A stretch of 64,000 nt of DNA from Dinoroseobacter sp. (GTDB taxonomy: Bacteria; Pseudomonadota; Alphaproteobacteria; Rhodobacterales; Rhodobacteraceae). The position numbers and the translations under genes are program-made. The notes below the pieces were generated by a model. The model was not told the DNA's origin. It made no database searches and saw nothing but the letters and a program-made list of their open reading frames with translations. Every line of letters starts with the position of its first letter. Within the stretch, counting starts at the first letter, position 1. This document shows, in pieces, positions 9,660 through 18,313 of the stretch. The stretch is from the NCBI GenBank assembly GCA_017643385.1, contig JAEPNN010000011.1, forward strand, positions 58,818 through 122,817. The letters are read 5' to 3'.

Positions 9660-11149
9660 GCCAGCCCCCCATCCAGCGCCGCAATCGCCACACTGGCCTG
9701 TTCGACATCGTCGAAGGGATAAACCGTATCACCAACCGTCTGTCCCGTTTCGTGCCCTTTGCCGGCGATCAGCAGTACATCACCCGGCCCAAGGGCATCA
9801 ACGCCGCGCAGGATCGCTTCGGCCCTGTCGGCCACTTCTGTCGCCTCGGGGATCGCGGCCAGAATGGCCCGGCGGACCAATTCTGGGTCTTCGGTGCGCG
9901 GATTGTCATCGGTGACAAAGGCCACATCCGCGTTTCGCTTTACCGCCTCGCCCATCAGTGGACGTTTGCCGGGATCGCGGTCCCCGCCCGCACCAAACAC
10001 AACGATCAATCGGCCAAGCACATGCGGTCGCAACGCACGACATGCCGTGGCAAGCGCGTCTGGTGTGTGCGCGTAATCCACGAAGACGCTCGCCCCATTG
10101 GCACGCGTTCCGGCATGTTCCATTCGGCCACGGACCGTCTGAAGCTTCGGAAGGACCCGCGCGATGTCTTCTAAGGGAATGCCAAGCGAAAGGACTAATC
10201 CAACAGCAATGAGAACGTTCTCCGCCTGAAATCCGCCGATAAGCGGGAGATGCAACTGATGCGTTTCCCCTCCAAAAGTGAAGCGCACATCCTGACCTGT
10301 CGCGCCAAAGCGTTGACCCAACAAACGCAGGTCACACGCTTCGCCCCGTCCAACGCCCAAAACAGTTTGCCCTGCGTCAAAGGCAATTTCCGCGACCTCG
10401 GGCCCATGCTTGTCATCAAGGTTGACCACGGCCCAGGCCTCATCCGGCAAAATACGTGTAAAGAGCCCCATTTTCGCTTCGAAATAGGCCTCCATCGTCT
10501 CGTGGTAATCCAGATGATCCTGACTGAAATTGGTAAACCCCGCCGCCTGCAACCGGACACCGTCAAGGCGGCGCTGATCCAAACCGTGGCTGGACGCCTC
10601 CATTGCCGCATGTGTCACGCCTTCATCGGCCATCTCGGCAAGCAGTTTGTGCAGTGTAATCGTATCAGGGGTCGTGTGAGCGGTCCCGCCGGTGAAGTCG
10701 CCCTCGATACCCGTCGTCCCGATATTCGCCGCTTTCATGCCGAGACGTTGCAGGATTTGTCGGGTGAAACTGGCAACAGAGGTTTTGCCGTTGGTTCCGG
10801 TCACAGCAACCATAACCTCTGGCTGGGCCCCAAACCACAAGGCTGCCGCACCGGCCAGAGCCGCGCGCGCGTCTTCTGCGACAACCAGCGCACCATCCCA
10901 TCCATCCAGCACATCTGCGGCGATTTTTGCGCCCTCCGCATCTGTTAAAACAGCGCTTGCCTTCATACGGATGGCGTACTGGATGAACTCTGCGCCATGC
11001 ACACGTGCCCCGGGCAGAGCTGCAAAAAGTGTGCCTGCAGTCACCGCGCGGCTGTCGAGCGTCAGGCCCGTCACGCGCGCTTGCGCACCCCCTTTAGCGG
11101 TCAGGCCGAGATCAGCCAGACTGCACCTCTTCTGGTCTTGCGCTGTCAT
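9656..11149 (-). CDS. murE: UDP-MurNAc-dipeptide--meso-diaminopimelate ligase MurE
   Basis: MurE adds the third residue of the stem peptide. The 497-residue protein has the N-terminal LTLDSRAVTAGTLFAAL segment, the ATP loop VTGTNGKTSV, EASSHGLDQRRLDG, and the motif DDNPRTEDP (about residue 410). DNPR is the meso-diaminopimelate-binding signature, so mDAP rather than lysine is the expected substrate, as in Gram-negative cells. It lies 87 bases after ftsI and overlaps murF. Confidence 0.96.
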   Translation of the reverse strand: MTAQDQKRCSLADLGLTAKGGAQARVTGLTLDSRAVTAGTLFAALPGARVHGAEFIQYAIRMKASAVLTDAEGAKIAADVLDGWDGALVVAEDARAALAGAAALWFGAQPEVMVAVTGTNGKTSVASFTRQILQRLGMKAANIGTTGIEGDFTGGTAHTTPDTITLHKLLAEMADEGVTHAAMEASSHGLDQRRLDGVRLQAAGFTNFSQDHLDYHETMEAYFEAKMGLFTRILPDEAWAVVNLDDKHGPEVAEIAFDAGQTVLGVGRGEACDLRLLGQRFGATGQDVRFTFGGETHQLHLPLIGGFQAENVLIAVGLVLSLGIPLEDIARVLPKLQTVRGRMEHAGTRANGASVFVDYAHTPDALATACRALRPHVLGRLIVVFGAGGDRDPGKRPLMGEAVKRNADVAFVTDDNPRTEDPELVRRAILAAIPEATEVADRAEAILRGVDALGPGDVLLIAGKGHETGQTVGDTVYPFDDVEQASVAIAALDGGLA

Positions 11150-11236
11150 CTCCGCCCCGCGAACTGCCCCGCTTGGGGTCTAGCGCAGGTTCACGGGCAG
11201 GATCAACGCAGGAGATGTACCGACTGGTGTCTCGGC

Positions 11237-13006
11237 TTATTGCAGTGCCAGTGTATTTGGGCGAAGTCCCAGAAGCGGAGCGATGCGGCGGGTCATCTCA
11301 GACGACACCGGAACGGCCGTCCAACCTGCCGTACGGCGCTCTTCGCCTGCGGCAAAAATCTGCGGCTCATCAAGCATCACGATCATTACATATTCCGGGT
11401 TGTCAGTCGGGAAGACTGACGCGAACGTCGAAATAACACGGTCTTCGTAGTATCCGCCGGTATGTTTTGGTTTGTCTGCAGTCCCCGTTTTTCCACCAAT
11501 CAAATAGCCTTCGACACCCCCCATGGACGCCGTGCCGGTTGTGATGTCATTACCATCGATGACCTGACGCAGCATTTCGCGCGCCTGAGCCGAAACCGCT
11601 TCAGACACCACGCGCGGCCCCGGTTCGTGAGAGCGCCCTGCAATGAGCGTGGGCTGAACCAAGCGCCCACCATTCAAAAGCGATGCATAGCCAGCTGCAA
11701 GATTGATGGGGCTGACGGAAACGCCGTGGCCATAAGAAATTGTCATCGTGCTCAGCTCTGACCAGTTTGACGGGGTCAGCGGGCGAACATATGGCGCTTC
11801 GGTCAACTCAACAGGGCTGGGGCTGAGAAGACCCAGTGCGGACAGGAACGTGCGCTGCCGCTCAGCGCCGATCTCCTGCGCGATCCGCGCGGTGCCTGTG
11901 TTGGAACTTTTGACGATAACATTCGTGGCGGTCTGGGTCGGGCCGTAATCGCGATAGTCATCAATCTCGAACCGGCCCCAGCGCATAGGACGCGTGGTAT
12001 TGACGATGGTTTCTGGGCCGACAATCCCAAGTTCCAGCGCCTGTGCAATGGTGAAGATCTTGAAGGTTGATCCAAGCTCATAGAGCCCCTGAACGGCTCG
12101 ATTGAATATCGGGCTATCAGACGGATCGCCCTCTGCGGGTGGACGAGGTCTGTCATTAGGGTCGAAATCTGGCAACGAGGCCAGCGCGCGTATTTCACCA
12201 GTTTGTGCGTGCATCAAAACCGCGGCAGCCCCTTTGGCATTCATAACCGCCATACCGCCTTGCAGCACGTCTTCAATAGCCGCCTGAATTGTAAGGTCGA
12301 TCGACAAACGCAACGGTGCACCCCCATTTGCGGGATCCAGCAACCACTCGTTGAAGGAGCGTTCGACCCCAGCCGTACCAAGGATCTCTGCAAAAGCGAC
12401 ATCTTCGGTCCCGTACTTGGTGCCTCCGAGCACATGCGCGGCCAGCGCCCCATTTGGATAAAGCCGCATTTCACGGGGGCCAAAATAGAGGCCGGGTTGT
12501 CCTAGATCGTGCACGGCCTGGCGTTGTTCGGGCGAGACGCGCTGTCGTAACCAGATAAACTTTCGTTCCCCGGTGAACTGTCGTGTCAGGCGCTCCACAT
12601 CCAGCTCAGGGAAGACCTGGGCCAAGGCGACCGCGGCGCCTTCGGGATCAACCATCTCTTGGGGATGGGCATAAAGGGACTGGGTCGCCAGATTGGTCGC
12701 CAGCAAGCGCCCATTGCGATCCACGATATCTGCGCGGGCCACTGCGACCTGATTTTGCGACGCGTGCGCAACCGGTTCGGTCACGGGTTCCGCAGCGATG
12801 GCCCACATCCGCAATCCGACCATTGCAAAGGCGGCAACCGCGCATAGTCCCAAAAGACGCATGCGCAATTCAGACCGTCGGCGAATTCCTTCGCGCATTT
12901 CGTCATGGCGCCTGCGAATATTTTCAGCTTCGATTTCTGCAGGATCATCGCCCACATCGCGCGCGCGCAAAATGCGCGCGAGAGGTCGAAGAGGTACGCG
13001 CGTCAT
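11237..13006 (-). CDS. ftsI: Septal peptidoglycan transpeptidase FtsI (PBP3)
   Basis: FtsI crosslinks septal peptidoglycan in the periplasm together with FtsW. The 589-residue protein has a basic cytoplasmic N-terminus, one membrane helix at about 50-70, the PBP dimerisation module starting VARADIVDRNGRLLA, and a transpeptidase domain with all three motifs: S313-T-F-K316, S367-S-N369 and K506-T-G508. It overlaps ftsL by four bases. The N-terminal segment of about 48 residues before the helix is longer than in E. coli but common in Rhodobacterales. Confidence 0.95.
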   Translation of the reverse strand: MTRVPLRPLARILRARDVGDDPAEIEAENIRRRHDEMREGIRRRSELRMRLLGLCAVAAFAMVGLRMWAIAAEPVTEPVAHASQNQVAVARADIVDRNGRLLATNLATQSLYAHPQEMVDPEGAAVALAQVFPELDVERLTRQFTGERKFIWLRQRVSPEQRQAVHDLGQPGLYFGPREMRLYPNGALAAHVLGGTKYGTEDVAFAEILGTAGVERSFNEWLLDPANGGAPLRLSIDLTIQAAIEDVLQGGMAVMNAKGAAAVLMHAQTGEIRALASLPDFDPNDRPRPPAEGDPSDSPIFNRAVQGLYELGSTFKIFTIAQALELGIVGPETIVNTTRPMRWGRFEIDDYRDYGPTQTATNVIVKSSNTGTARIAQEIGAERQRTFLSALGLLSPSPVELTEAPYVRPLTPSNWSELSTMTISYGHGVSVSPINLAAGYASLLNGGRLVQPTLIAGRSHEPGPRVVSEAVSAQAREMLRQVIDGNDITTGTASMGGVEGYLIGGKTGTADKPKHTGGYYEDRVISTFASVFPTDNPEYVMIVMLDEPQIFAAGEERRTAGWTAVPVSSEMTRRIAPLLGLRPNTLALQ

Positions 13007-13377
13007 GGAAAGCTCTCCTCTCCGGCGCCCGCAACGGTCGCTTCCTGATCAGTCAACTCATCGAAGGTAAGACCGCCAACCTCGAACTGGGGTAGCGGTT
13101 TGGGCACTTCAGCGATGGAACCAAAGGAGTCAGGGGTCATCGGAAGCAGTTGAAGTTCATCGAAATTCAGATCCACCAGATCACGCAGTCGATCGGGTCT
13201 GTTTAGGTGGGACCACTCAGCGCGTTGGATCGCAAGGGCTTCGCGCGTTGCGGCGATCTCCTGGTGCAGGGTGCGTACGCGTTTCTGAGCTTGCTGCGTT
13301 TCAAAATTCTGCTGGTAGGCCCAATAGGCCATGCCCACCACCGCAAGAAGCGACCCAAGGAAAATCAGGATCCGCAT
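13003..13377 (-). CDS. ftsL: Cell division protein FtsL
   Basis: The 124-residue bitopic protein has one membrane helix at residues 1-20 (MRILIFLGSLLAVVGMAYWA) and a charged, probably coiled-coil segment (QQAQKRVRTLHQEIAATREALAIQRAEW) followed by the LNRPDRLRDL motif seen in alphaproteobacterial FtsL. FtsL bridges FtsB/FtsQ to FtsW/FtsI. The acidic tail after residue 85 has low sequence identity in the family. Position between rsmH and ftsI, with a four-base overlap to ftsI, supports the call. Confidence 0.88.
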   Translation of the reverse strand: MRILIFLGSLLAVVGMAYWAYQQNFETQQAQKRVRTLHQEIAATREALAIQRAEWSHLNRPDRLRDLVDLNFDELQLLPMTPDSFGSIAEVPKPLPQFEVGGLTFDELTDQEATVAGAGEESFP

Positions 13378-13380
13378 GAC

Positions 13381-14385
13381 CTAGACCCCCGCCTTTTTCA
13401 ACTGCGCCAGGAACGCAGCGCCCCCGGGCAATCCAAGTCCCGACCGATCAGCCGATCCAGCGGGTGCATCCGTGCGATAAGCGATCCGCAAACGCGCGGA
13501 ACGGGCACGAGGATTTTCCGCAAGCTCATGTTTTGATGGCGATATCGCCTTTTCAAGCGTGAAACGGGGTTGCGCGACAGCGGTCTCTGGTGCGTACCGG
13601 TTGCCACCACCCCCCTTGTTTGCGGCCTGGGCCAGGTAGCGTTTGACAATGCGATCTTCAATGGAGTGGAAACTGACAACAGCGAGCGCGCCACCGGGCC
13701 TAAGCGCCCTTTCAGCAGCTTCGAGGCCAGACACCAATTCTCCCAACTCATCATTTACCGCGATCCGTATGGCCTGGAAGCTTCGTGTCGCCGGATGGCT
13801 CTGGCCCGGCTTCGCACGCGGCAAGCAGCTTGAAACAACGTCGGCCAGTTCGGCCGTGGTCATCAGAGGTCTGGCTTTGACAATCGCACGCGCAATTCGG
13901 CGAGACGCACGTTCTTCCCCATAATTAAACAGGATATTGGCTAAGACCTCTTCGTCGGCTGTATTTACAAGATCCGCAGCAGATGGTCCGTCCTGAGCCA
14001 TGCGCATGTCCAGCGGCCCATCGCGCAAGAATGAAAACCCGCGCTCGGCTTGATCAAGCTGCATCGATGAGACGCCCAGATCGAGAACAACGCCGTCGAG
14101 CGGCCCATCCGCATGCTGATCCAGTTGCGAGAAGACACCTGGAACCAATTTTAATCTTTGGCCGAAAGCTAGGGCCCAGTCTTGCGCCATTTCGATGACT
14201 GCGGGATCACGGTCTACACCAATTATGCACCCCGCGCCTGCATCAAGCATCGCGCGAGAATAGCCGCCTGCACCGAAAGTGCCATCAAGCCAAATGCCGT
14301 CAAAGGGGGATAAATGCTCGAGGATGGGTCCCAAAAGGACGGGGATATGAGGAGCGTCGGTAGAAGGGGACGCAGGCGCAGCCAT
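13381..14385 (-). CDS. rsmH: 16S rRNA (cytosine(1402)-N4)-methyltransferase RsmH
   Basis: RsmH (MraW) methylates C1402 of 16S rRNA. The 334-residue protein starts with [15 protein letters not shown] and [14 protein letters not shown] (SAM-binding loop), then [34 protein letters not shown] and [14 protein letters not shown], all standard family motifs. It begins one base before the mraZ stop and ends three bases before the ftsL start, which is classical dcw order. Confidence 0.96.
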   Translation of the reverse strand: MAAPASPSTDAPHIPVLLGPILEHLSPFDGIWLDGTFGAGGYSRAMLDAGAGCIIGVDRDPAVIEMAQDWALAFGQRLKLVPGVFSQLDQHADGPLDGVVLDLGVSSMQLDQAERGFSFLRDGPLDMRMAQDGPSAADLVNTADEEVLANILFNYGEERASRRIARAIVKARPLMTTAELADVVSSCLPRAKPGQSHPATRSFQAIRIAVNDELGELVSGLEAAERALRPGGALAVVSFHSIEDRIVKRYLAQAANKGGGGNRYAPETAVAQPRFTLEKAISPSKHELAENPRARSARLRIAYRTDAPAGSADRSGLGLPGGAAFLAQLKKAGV

Positions 14386-14901
14386 TTAATGAGCCGTCCC
14401 CGGTGGATTTGAGTATGCTTCGAGGAAGCTGAGCGGATCGACATCGTCACCGATCTCGTCCTGCCACTCCTCCAGCTCAGCCACGCGTGCGTCGTATTCT
14501 TCTTCTGACAGGATCAGAAAAGTGTCGCCAGAAGCCATGAAAACGGCCTTGTCGCCGATACCTGCATGGGCACGCAACTGAGAACTCAGCACCAGTCTTC
14601 CGTTTTCGTCGACGCTGGCAGTGTGCGCGAAGGTCGTAAACATGCGCTCAAGCATGCGCCGCGATTTTGACCCGCGGGGCATCATCTCGATTTTCTCGTC
14701 AACTTCGATGCGCGCCTTCTCGGAATAGCATTCAAGCTCGCGCTTTTTGCGATTTCCAAAGACAATTGTAACGGTGGCGCCGCGTTCAGCGGAATACTCA
14801 GGATCGTTGGATATCAGGATCGTGCGGAAAGAGGCCGGTATCGAGACCCGCCCCTTACTGTCCACCTTGTGGACACTTACACCCCTGAACATTCCAGCCA
14901 C
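14386..14901 (-). CDS. mraZ: Transcriptional regulator MraZ
   Basis: MraZ is a ring-forming AbrB-fold DNA-binding protein that regulates its own dcw operon. The 171-residue protein has two SpoVT/AbrB repeats; the first contains VDSKGRVSIPASFR and the second DENGRLVLSSQLR. The GTG at 14901 is preferred over the ATG at 14892 because GGGAG lies nine bases upstream of the GTG and because MA-x-x-FRG aligns with other Rhodobacterales MraZ starts. An acidic tail of about 30 residues follows the second repeat. It is the first gene of the cluster. Confidence 0.93.
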   Translation of the reverse strand: MAGMFRGVSVHKVDSKGRVSIPASFRTILISNDPEYSAERGATVTIVFGNRKKRELECYSEKARIEVDEKIEMMPRGSKSRRMLERMFTTFAHTASVDENGRLVLSSQLRAHAGIGDKAVFMASGDTFLILSEEEYDARVAELEEWQDEIGDDVDPLSFLEAYSNPPGTAH

Positions 14902-14917
14902 GTCTTGCGGCTCCCAT

Positions 14918-14939
14918 CCCTGTTTCTCCCCCCTGTTTC
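14918..14939 (-). repeat. GAAACAGGG direct repeat, candidate MraZ operator
   Basis: On the minus strand GAAACAGGG occurs twice, 13 bases apart, each followed by a purine-rich GGGA or ATGGGA. The pair lies 17-38 bases upstream of the mraZ GTG. In other bacteria MraZ binds short G-rich direct repeats with regular spacing near its own promoter. Assignment as the operator is inference. The second copy overlaps the G-rich stretch used as ribosome-binding site. Confidence 0.4.
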
Positions 14940-15372
14940 GATTTTCGCCCGTACCCTGGCCCCGAAACGGGAACGGCGGATCGCGCTGCTGCCATAGCCC
15001 GATCCGCCGCCATCGTCCCGTCTAGGGATCTGCCTTGCACGCAACCACCTGGGGGGATGTCTGCTTGCTGCATGCCGGCCGTTCCGAAGCGTGGTGCCTG
15101 TATGAAGTGCCTCAGGATGCGATCTTGTGCCGCTTTGCTGCTCCGGTATGGAGGTTATGACATGGTAAAGCATGGTACGTAAACCCACTTTATGGGAATT
15201 TTACGGTAGAGGCGCCATGTTTGAAATATGAAAGTCGCCTACAAATAAGGCGATTTTAGCAAAGATTTAGCACATATTGGCACTTTGGCACCGTAAAGCG
15301 CTACATATGCCAATCACAACTCGGAACAGAAAGGGGTCGACGCGGCGCCGTCTAACCTTGCATTTTTGCAAC

Positions 15373-15381
15373 TTATCCACA
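15373..15381 (+). promoter_or_regulatory. DnaA-box consensus upstream of mraZ
   Basis: TTATCCACA is a perfect high-affinity DnaA 9-mer. It lies in an AT-rich stretch about 470 bases upstream of mraZ. A single box with no cluster argues against a replication origin. A regulatory role is possible but unproven. Confidence 0.4.
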
Positions 15382-15588
15382 GATCATTCATAAATCAAAC
15401 ATTTTGTTCACATAATGTTCTTATATTTAATAGTTAGATCGGACAAATATTACCTGAATATCGATGAGACAGCTGTCGAATCATGGGAGATTCGCCAAGT
15501 TTCCCTCAAGAAAACGCATCAGCGAGGGGGCTGGTGGTATGAAGTCCCATAAGCCGCCCCATGTGCCGCCTTCAGACAAAAAACCGAT

Positions 15589-16683
15589 CTATGCCATGCC
15601 ACCTGCGATCAACCTGGCGGCCATCTGGGCGTAGGATTTTGCGGCTGGACTATCCCCCAAGGCCACAGGCGCTCCGGCGTCGCCGGCCAGTCGCACCGAC
15701 AAATCGAGAGGCAAGGCGCCCAGGAACGGAATGTCCAAGCGCTGGGCTTCAGCCTCAACACCTCCGTGACCAAAAAGATGCTCTTCATGTCCACATTTCG
15801 GGCAAACATAAGTGGACATATTCTCGATCAGCCCCAGAACCGGCGTCTTGAGCGTGTCAAACATGTTCAGCGCCTTGCGCGCGTCGAGCAGCGCCACGTC
15901 TTGGGGCGTGCTGACGACGATTGCCCCGGTGACCTCGGATTTCTGGCAGAGCGTGAGTTGCACATCACCGGTGCCAGGCGGCAAGTCGACAAGCAGAACG
16001 TCCAGTTCGCCCCACTCCACCTGGCCCAGCATCTGCTGAAGTGCACCCATCAACATGGGCCCGCGCCACACGACGGCCTGCGCCTCATCCAGCATCAACC
16101 CAATACTCATCATCGTGACACCATGGTTGTGCAATGGGATGATTGTCTTCCCGTCAGGGCTGGCGGGACGCTTGCTGACGCCCATCATTCTTGGCTGACT
16201 TGGGCCGTATATATCTGCATCGAGAAGCCCGACCCTCCGGCCCTGCTTGGCAAGCGCCACAGCAAGGTTCGAGGAAACGGTGGATTTGCCCACGCCGCCC
16301 TTGCCTGAGCCAATCGCAAGGATGCGTGCAACACCTGAAGGCTTGGTCTTGCCCTGCTGTTGTTTGGGGTGCCCCCCGATCTTGAGGCTGGGCGGTTCAC
16401 CTTGTGTGGCCGGTTTGGCTGGAGCTTTCGCCGCCGGAGCATGCGCTGTGAGCATCACTTGCGACTTGGTCACGCCAGGAAGCTTGGCAACGATCGCTTC
16501 AGCAGCAGCGCGCATCGGCTGCAATTTGGCAGCAGCTTCAGGAGTTTCGGCCTCGATGACAAACGAAACAGCGTCTTCGTTGATGTTGAGCGCCCGGATC
16601 AAATCTGCGCTGACCAGCGTGCGACCGTCAGGCAAGGCCAAAGTTTCTAGCGCCTGCAGGACGATTTCGCGGGTCGGGGTCAT
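15589..16683 (-). CDS. mrp: Mrp/NBP35-type Fe-S cluster carrier ATPase
   Basis: Mrp (ApbC) proteins are P-loop ATPases that carry [4Fe-4S] clusters to apo-targets in the cytosol. The 364-residue protein has an N-terminal MIP18/FeS_assembly-like domain (about 1-75, TREIVLQALETLALPDG), an Ala/Pro linker, then the ParA-like ATPase domain with GKGGVGKSTVSSNLA, DADIYGPSQPRMMG, VDLPPGTGDVQLT and the conserved CPKCG cysteine pair that holds the cluster at the dimer interface. The ATG at 16683 has GGAG eight bases upstream. It is transcribed alone after an MFS gene 69 bases upstream. Confidence 0.93.
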   Translation of the reverse strand: MTPTREIVLQALETLALPDGRTLVSADLIRALNINEDAVSFVIEAETPEAAAKLQPMRAAAEAIVAKLPGVTKSQVMLTAHAPAAKAPAKPATQGEPPSLKIGGHPKQQQGKTKPSGVARILAIGSGKGGVGKSTVSSNLAVALAKQGRRVGLLDADIYGPSQPRMMGVSKRPASPDGKTIIPLHNHGVTMMSIGLMLDEAQAVVWRGPMLMGALQQMLGQVEWGELDVLLVDLPPGTGDVQLTLCQKSEVTGAIVVSTPQDVALLDARKALNMFDTLKTPVLGLIENMSTYVCPKCGHEEHLFGHGGVEAEAQRLDIPFLGALPLDLSVRLAGDAGAPVALGDSPAAKSYAQMAARLIAGGMA

Positions 16684-16752
16684 TGGCACATCTCCGTATT
16701 AGCTTCGCCTTAGATGGCAGGATCGGCTCTGGCTGCAAGGGTGAAAGCGTCG

Positions 16753-17970
16753 CTACCTGCTGGCAAACGTGCCTCGCGGCGCAAAGATAAGCACGCAAAG
16801 CAGCAAAAACCCAATCAATCCGCATATTGCAGAGGCTGTTTCTATACCTGCAAACTGGGCGACCGCTCCGATCACCATCGATCCGACGGCCGCCATACCA
16901 AAACCAGTCACGATCCAAAGGCTCATGACACGGCCACGCATTTCATCTGCTAGACGTGCCTGTATCTGGGTTTGCAAACTGACACCCACAAAGGTGGAGG
17001 ATGCGCCCAGAGCACAGATCAACACGATCATGGCAGACCAATTTGGAGCAACGGAAATCAGGGCAACAAGAGCCTGACTGATCAGCAAAGCCCCCGAGAC
17101 GCGCACCGGCAATTTACTCTCGGGTACTGTTCGACCAGCGGTGAGCGCGACAAAACCTGCAGACATCAGCGCCCCGGCGCCGGCGGCCGCTGTTAATATA
17201 CCGAGGCCGTTCGCACCGCGATTGAACTGTCCGTCTGCTATCACAGGCAATAACTCCAGCATTCCCCGTGCTGCGAATGTGAAGACACCACCGAGAAGAA
17301 TGCAGCGCCAGATCAAAGGTGTGCTTCGCGCATGCGTCACCCCTTCGGTAAATGATGCAATCAATGAAGGATGAGCCGTCACCTTCGCAGGCAGTGGTCT
17401 TGGTGTCAGCGTTGGCAGAATGAACAACATGGGCAAAAGAAGGGCCACCGCAACAGCCAGAGAGGCTGCTACCCCGTAGTCTGCAATCAGCATGCCAGCA
17501 AAAACAGGCGCAACCAACCGAGCTACGTTAAAGTTAACTGCGGTCAGGGCAATTACGCCTTGCATCAATTCAGTCGGGACTAAACGCGGGGCGAGCGACA
17601 TACGCACCGGCTGATGGGCTGCATTTGCAATCCCAATCGCTAAGGCCGCAAAGGCAAGAATCGCTGGAAACAGAAGATCCAGCCACAGTAGCGTCATCAA
17701 GGCCAGTAAGATCACCAACATACTGGAGGTCGTTATAACCGCCGCACGCACAATATCGGTTCTGTCGACCCAAACGCCGAACAACGGACCTAGAAAAAGC
17801 GAGGGAATCAATGACAGCCCAGCGACAAGCCCAACAAAGCCGGCCGAACCGCTAAGTTCCCATGCGAGCCACGCCAATGAAACGCGCTGTATCCAGATAG
17901 CATTTACATTAAGCAGGCTGCCCAAAAAATAGCGCCGAAAATCGGTGTGAGAGAAGACGGGGGCAAGCAT
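16753..17970 (-). CDS. MFS transporter (MFS_3/EntS-like exporter)
   Basis: The 405-residue protein has twelve predicted membrane helices and a start typical of the MFS_3 group: FSHTDFRRYFLGSLLNVNAIWIQRVSLAWLAWELSGSAGFVGLV, followed by GVWVDRTDIVRA in the 2-3 cytoplasmic loop. The PVRMSLAPRLVP segment after helix 4 is common to this branch. Such proteins export small organic molecules (for example EntS with enterobactin), but the substrate cannot be inferred here. Its start is about 150 bases from a small-RNA gene on the opposite strand. Confidence 0.82.
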   Translation of the reverse strand: MLAPVFSHTDFRRYFLGSLLNVNAIWIQRVSLAWLAWELSGSAGFVGLVAGLSLIPSLFLGPLFGVWVDRTDIVRAAVITTSSMLVILLALMTLLWLDLLFPAILAFAALAIGIANAAHQPVRMSLAPRLVPTELMQGVIALTAVNFNVARLVAPVFAGMLIADYGVAASLAVAVALLLPMLFILPTLTPRPLPAKVTAHPSLIASFTEGVTHARSTPLIWRCILLGGVFTFAARGMLELLPVIADGQFNRGANGLGILTAAAGAGALMSAGFVALTAGRTVPESKLPVRVSGALLISQALVALISVAPNWSAMIVLICALGASSTFVGVSLQTQIQARLADEMRGRVMSLWIVTGFGMAAVGSMVIGAVAQFAGIETASAICGLIGFLLLCVLIFAPRGTFASR

Positions 17971-18039
17971 CTGACGCAGACTGATACCGATTCCGAATAG
18001 ATATGCAAATGCCGCATAGCAGCATTGCCAAGGTATGGG

Positions 18040-18067
18040 TTGTTGCAGCGCAGCATTTTGCTAAATT
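18040..18067 (+). promoter_or_regulatory. Candidate promoter of the cuckoo-type sRNA
   Basis: TTGTTG (18040-18045) and TAAATT (18062-18067) are separated by 16 bases. A start site near 18075 would give an RNA of about 125 nt ending at the T-run. Relatives in Rhodobacter are stress-induced by alternative sigma factors, so another promoter type is possible. Confidence 0.3.
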
Positions 18068-18120
18068 TTTCTCAACAGCGATGACACGGCTTCGTGTGTA
18101 GCCAGCCATCGCTTCCAAGT

Positions 18121-18201
18121 CAGATCGTTCCTCCTCCTCCCTGAACGATCTGTAATGCGCGGCGGCACCTTCCTCCTCCCTGGTGTCGCCGCTTTTTTTT
18201 T
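18121..18201 (+). ncRNA. Cuckoo/CcsR-type small RNA (two CCUCCUCCC hairpins)
   Basis: Two hairpins stand side by side. The first has a perfect 10-bp stem (CAGATCGTTC / GAACGATCTG) and a pyrimidine loop containing CCTCCTCCC. The second has an 11-bp stem (GCGGCGGCACC / GGTGTCGCCGC, one G-U pair) with the same CCTCCTCCC in its loop, then nine T residues, so it doubles as an intrinsic terminator. Paired stem-loops that each present the anti-Shine-Dalgarno-like CCUCCUCCC define the cuckoo RNA family of Rhodobacterales (CcsR1-4 in R. sphaeroides). There they usually occur in arrays behind a DUF1127 (ccaF1) gene; here there is one copy and no DUF1127 gene. The 5' end is uncertain. Confidence 0.85.
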
Positions 18202-18313
18202 ACTGTCGTCAAGCAGTTCCGAAGGCCCACCCCCTTCATGCATGCAGAAATATTCGGATTTGAACGCTTGTTTTGCCGGCCCAAACGTCTTGCCGTCGCG
18301 CACAAGTTTGTTC

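Larger units (their letters stand above)
14902..15588. other. Long intergenic region upstream of mraZ
   Basis: This 687-base gap lies between mraZ and mrp, both on the minus strand. The part from 15180 to 15480 is clearly AT-rich. It must hold the main dcw promoter(s), but I cannot fix one by eye. It contains a perfect DnaA-box 9-mer (15373-15381), the repeat GGCACTTTGGCACC near 15278, a small hairpin TCGCCT/AGGCGA near 15234-15252, and two GANTC sites (the CcrM methylation motif) near 15477-15492. No RNase P RNA or other known RNA could be recognised. Confidence 0.5.

Noticed and set aside
15180..15300. RNase P RNA or other structured RNA upstream of mraZ
   Set aside because: None of the conserved RNase P RNA motifs could be found; only a small hairpin is visible.
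14902..15588. Replication origin
   Set aside because: AT-rich with one DnaA box, but no cluster of boxes and no typical origin neighbours.
18155..18313. Extended N-terminus of the M20 hydrolase
   Set aside because: The added codons run through the second sRNA hairpin and its T-run, and are unlike the family.
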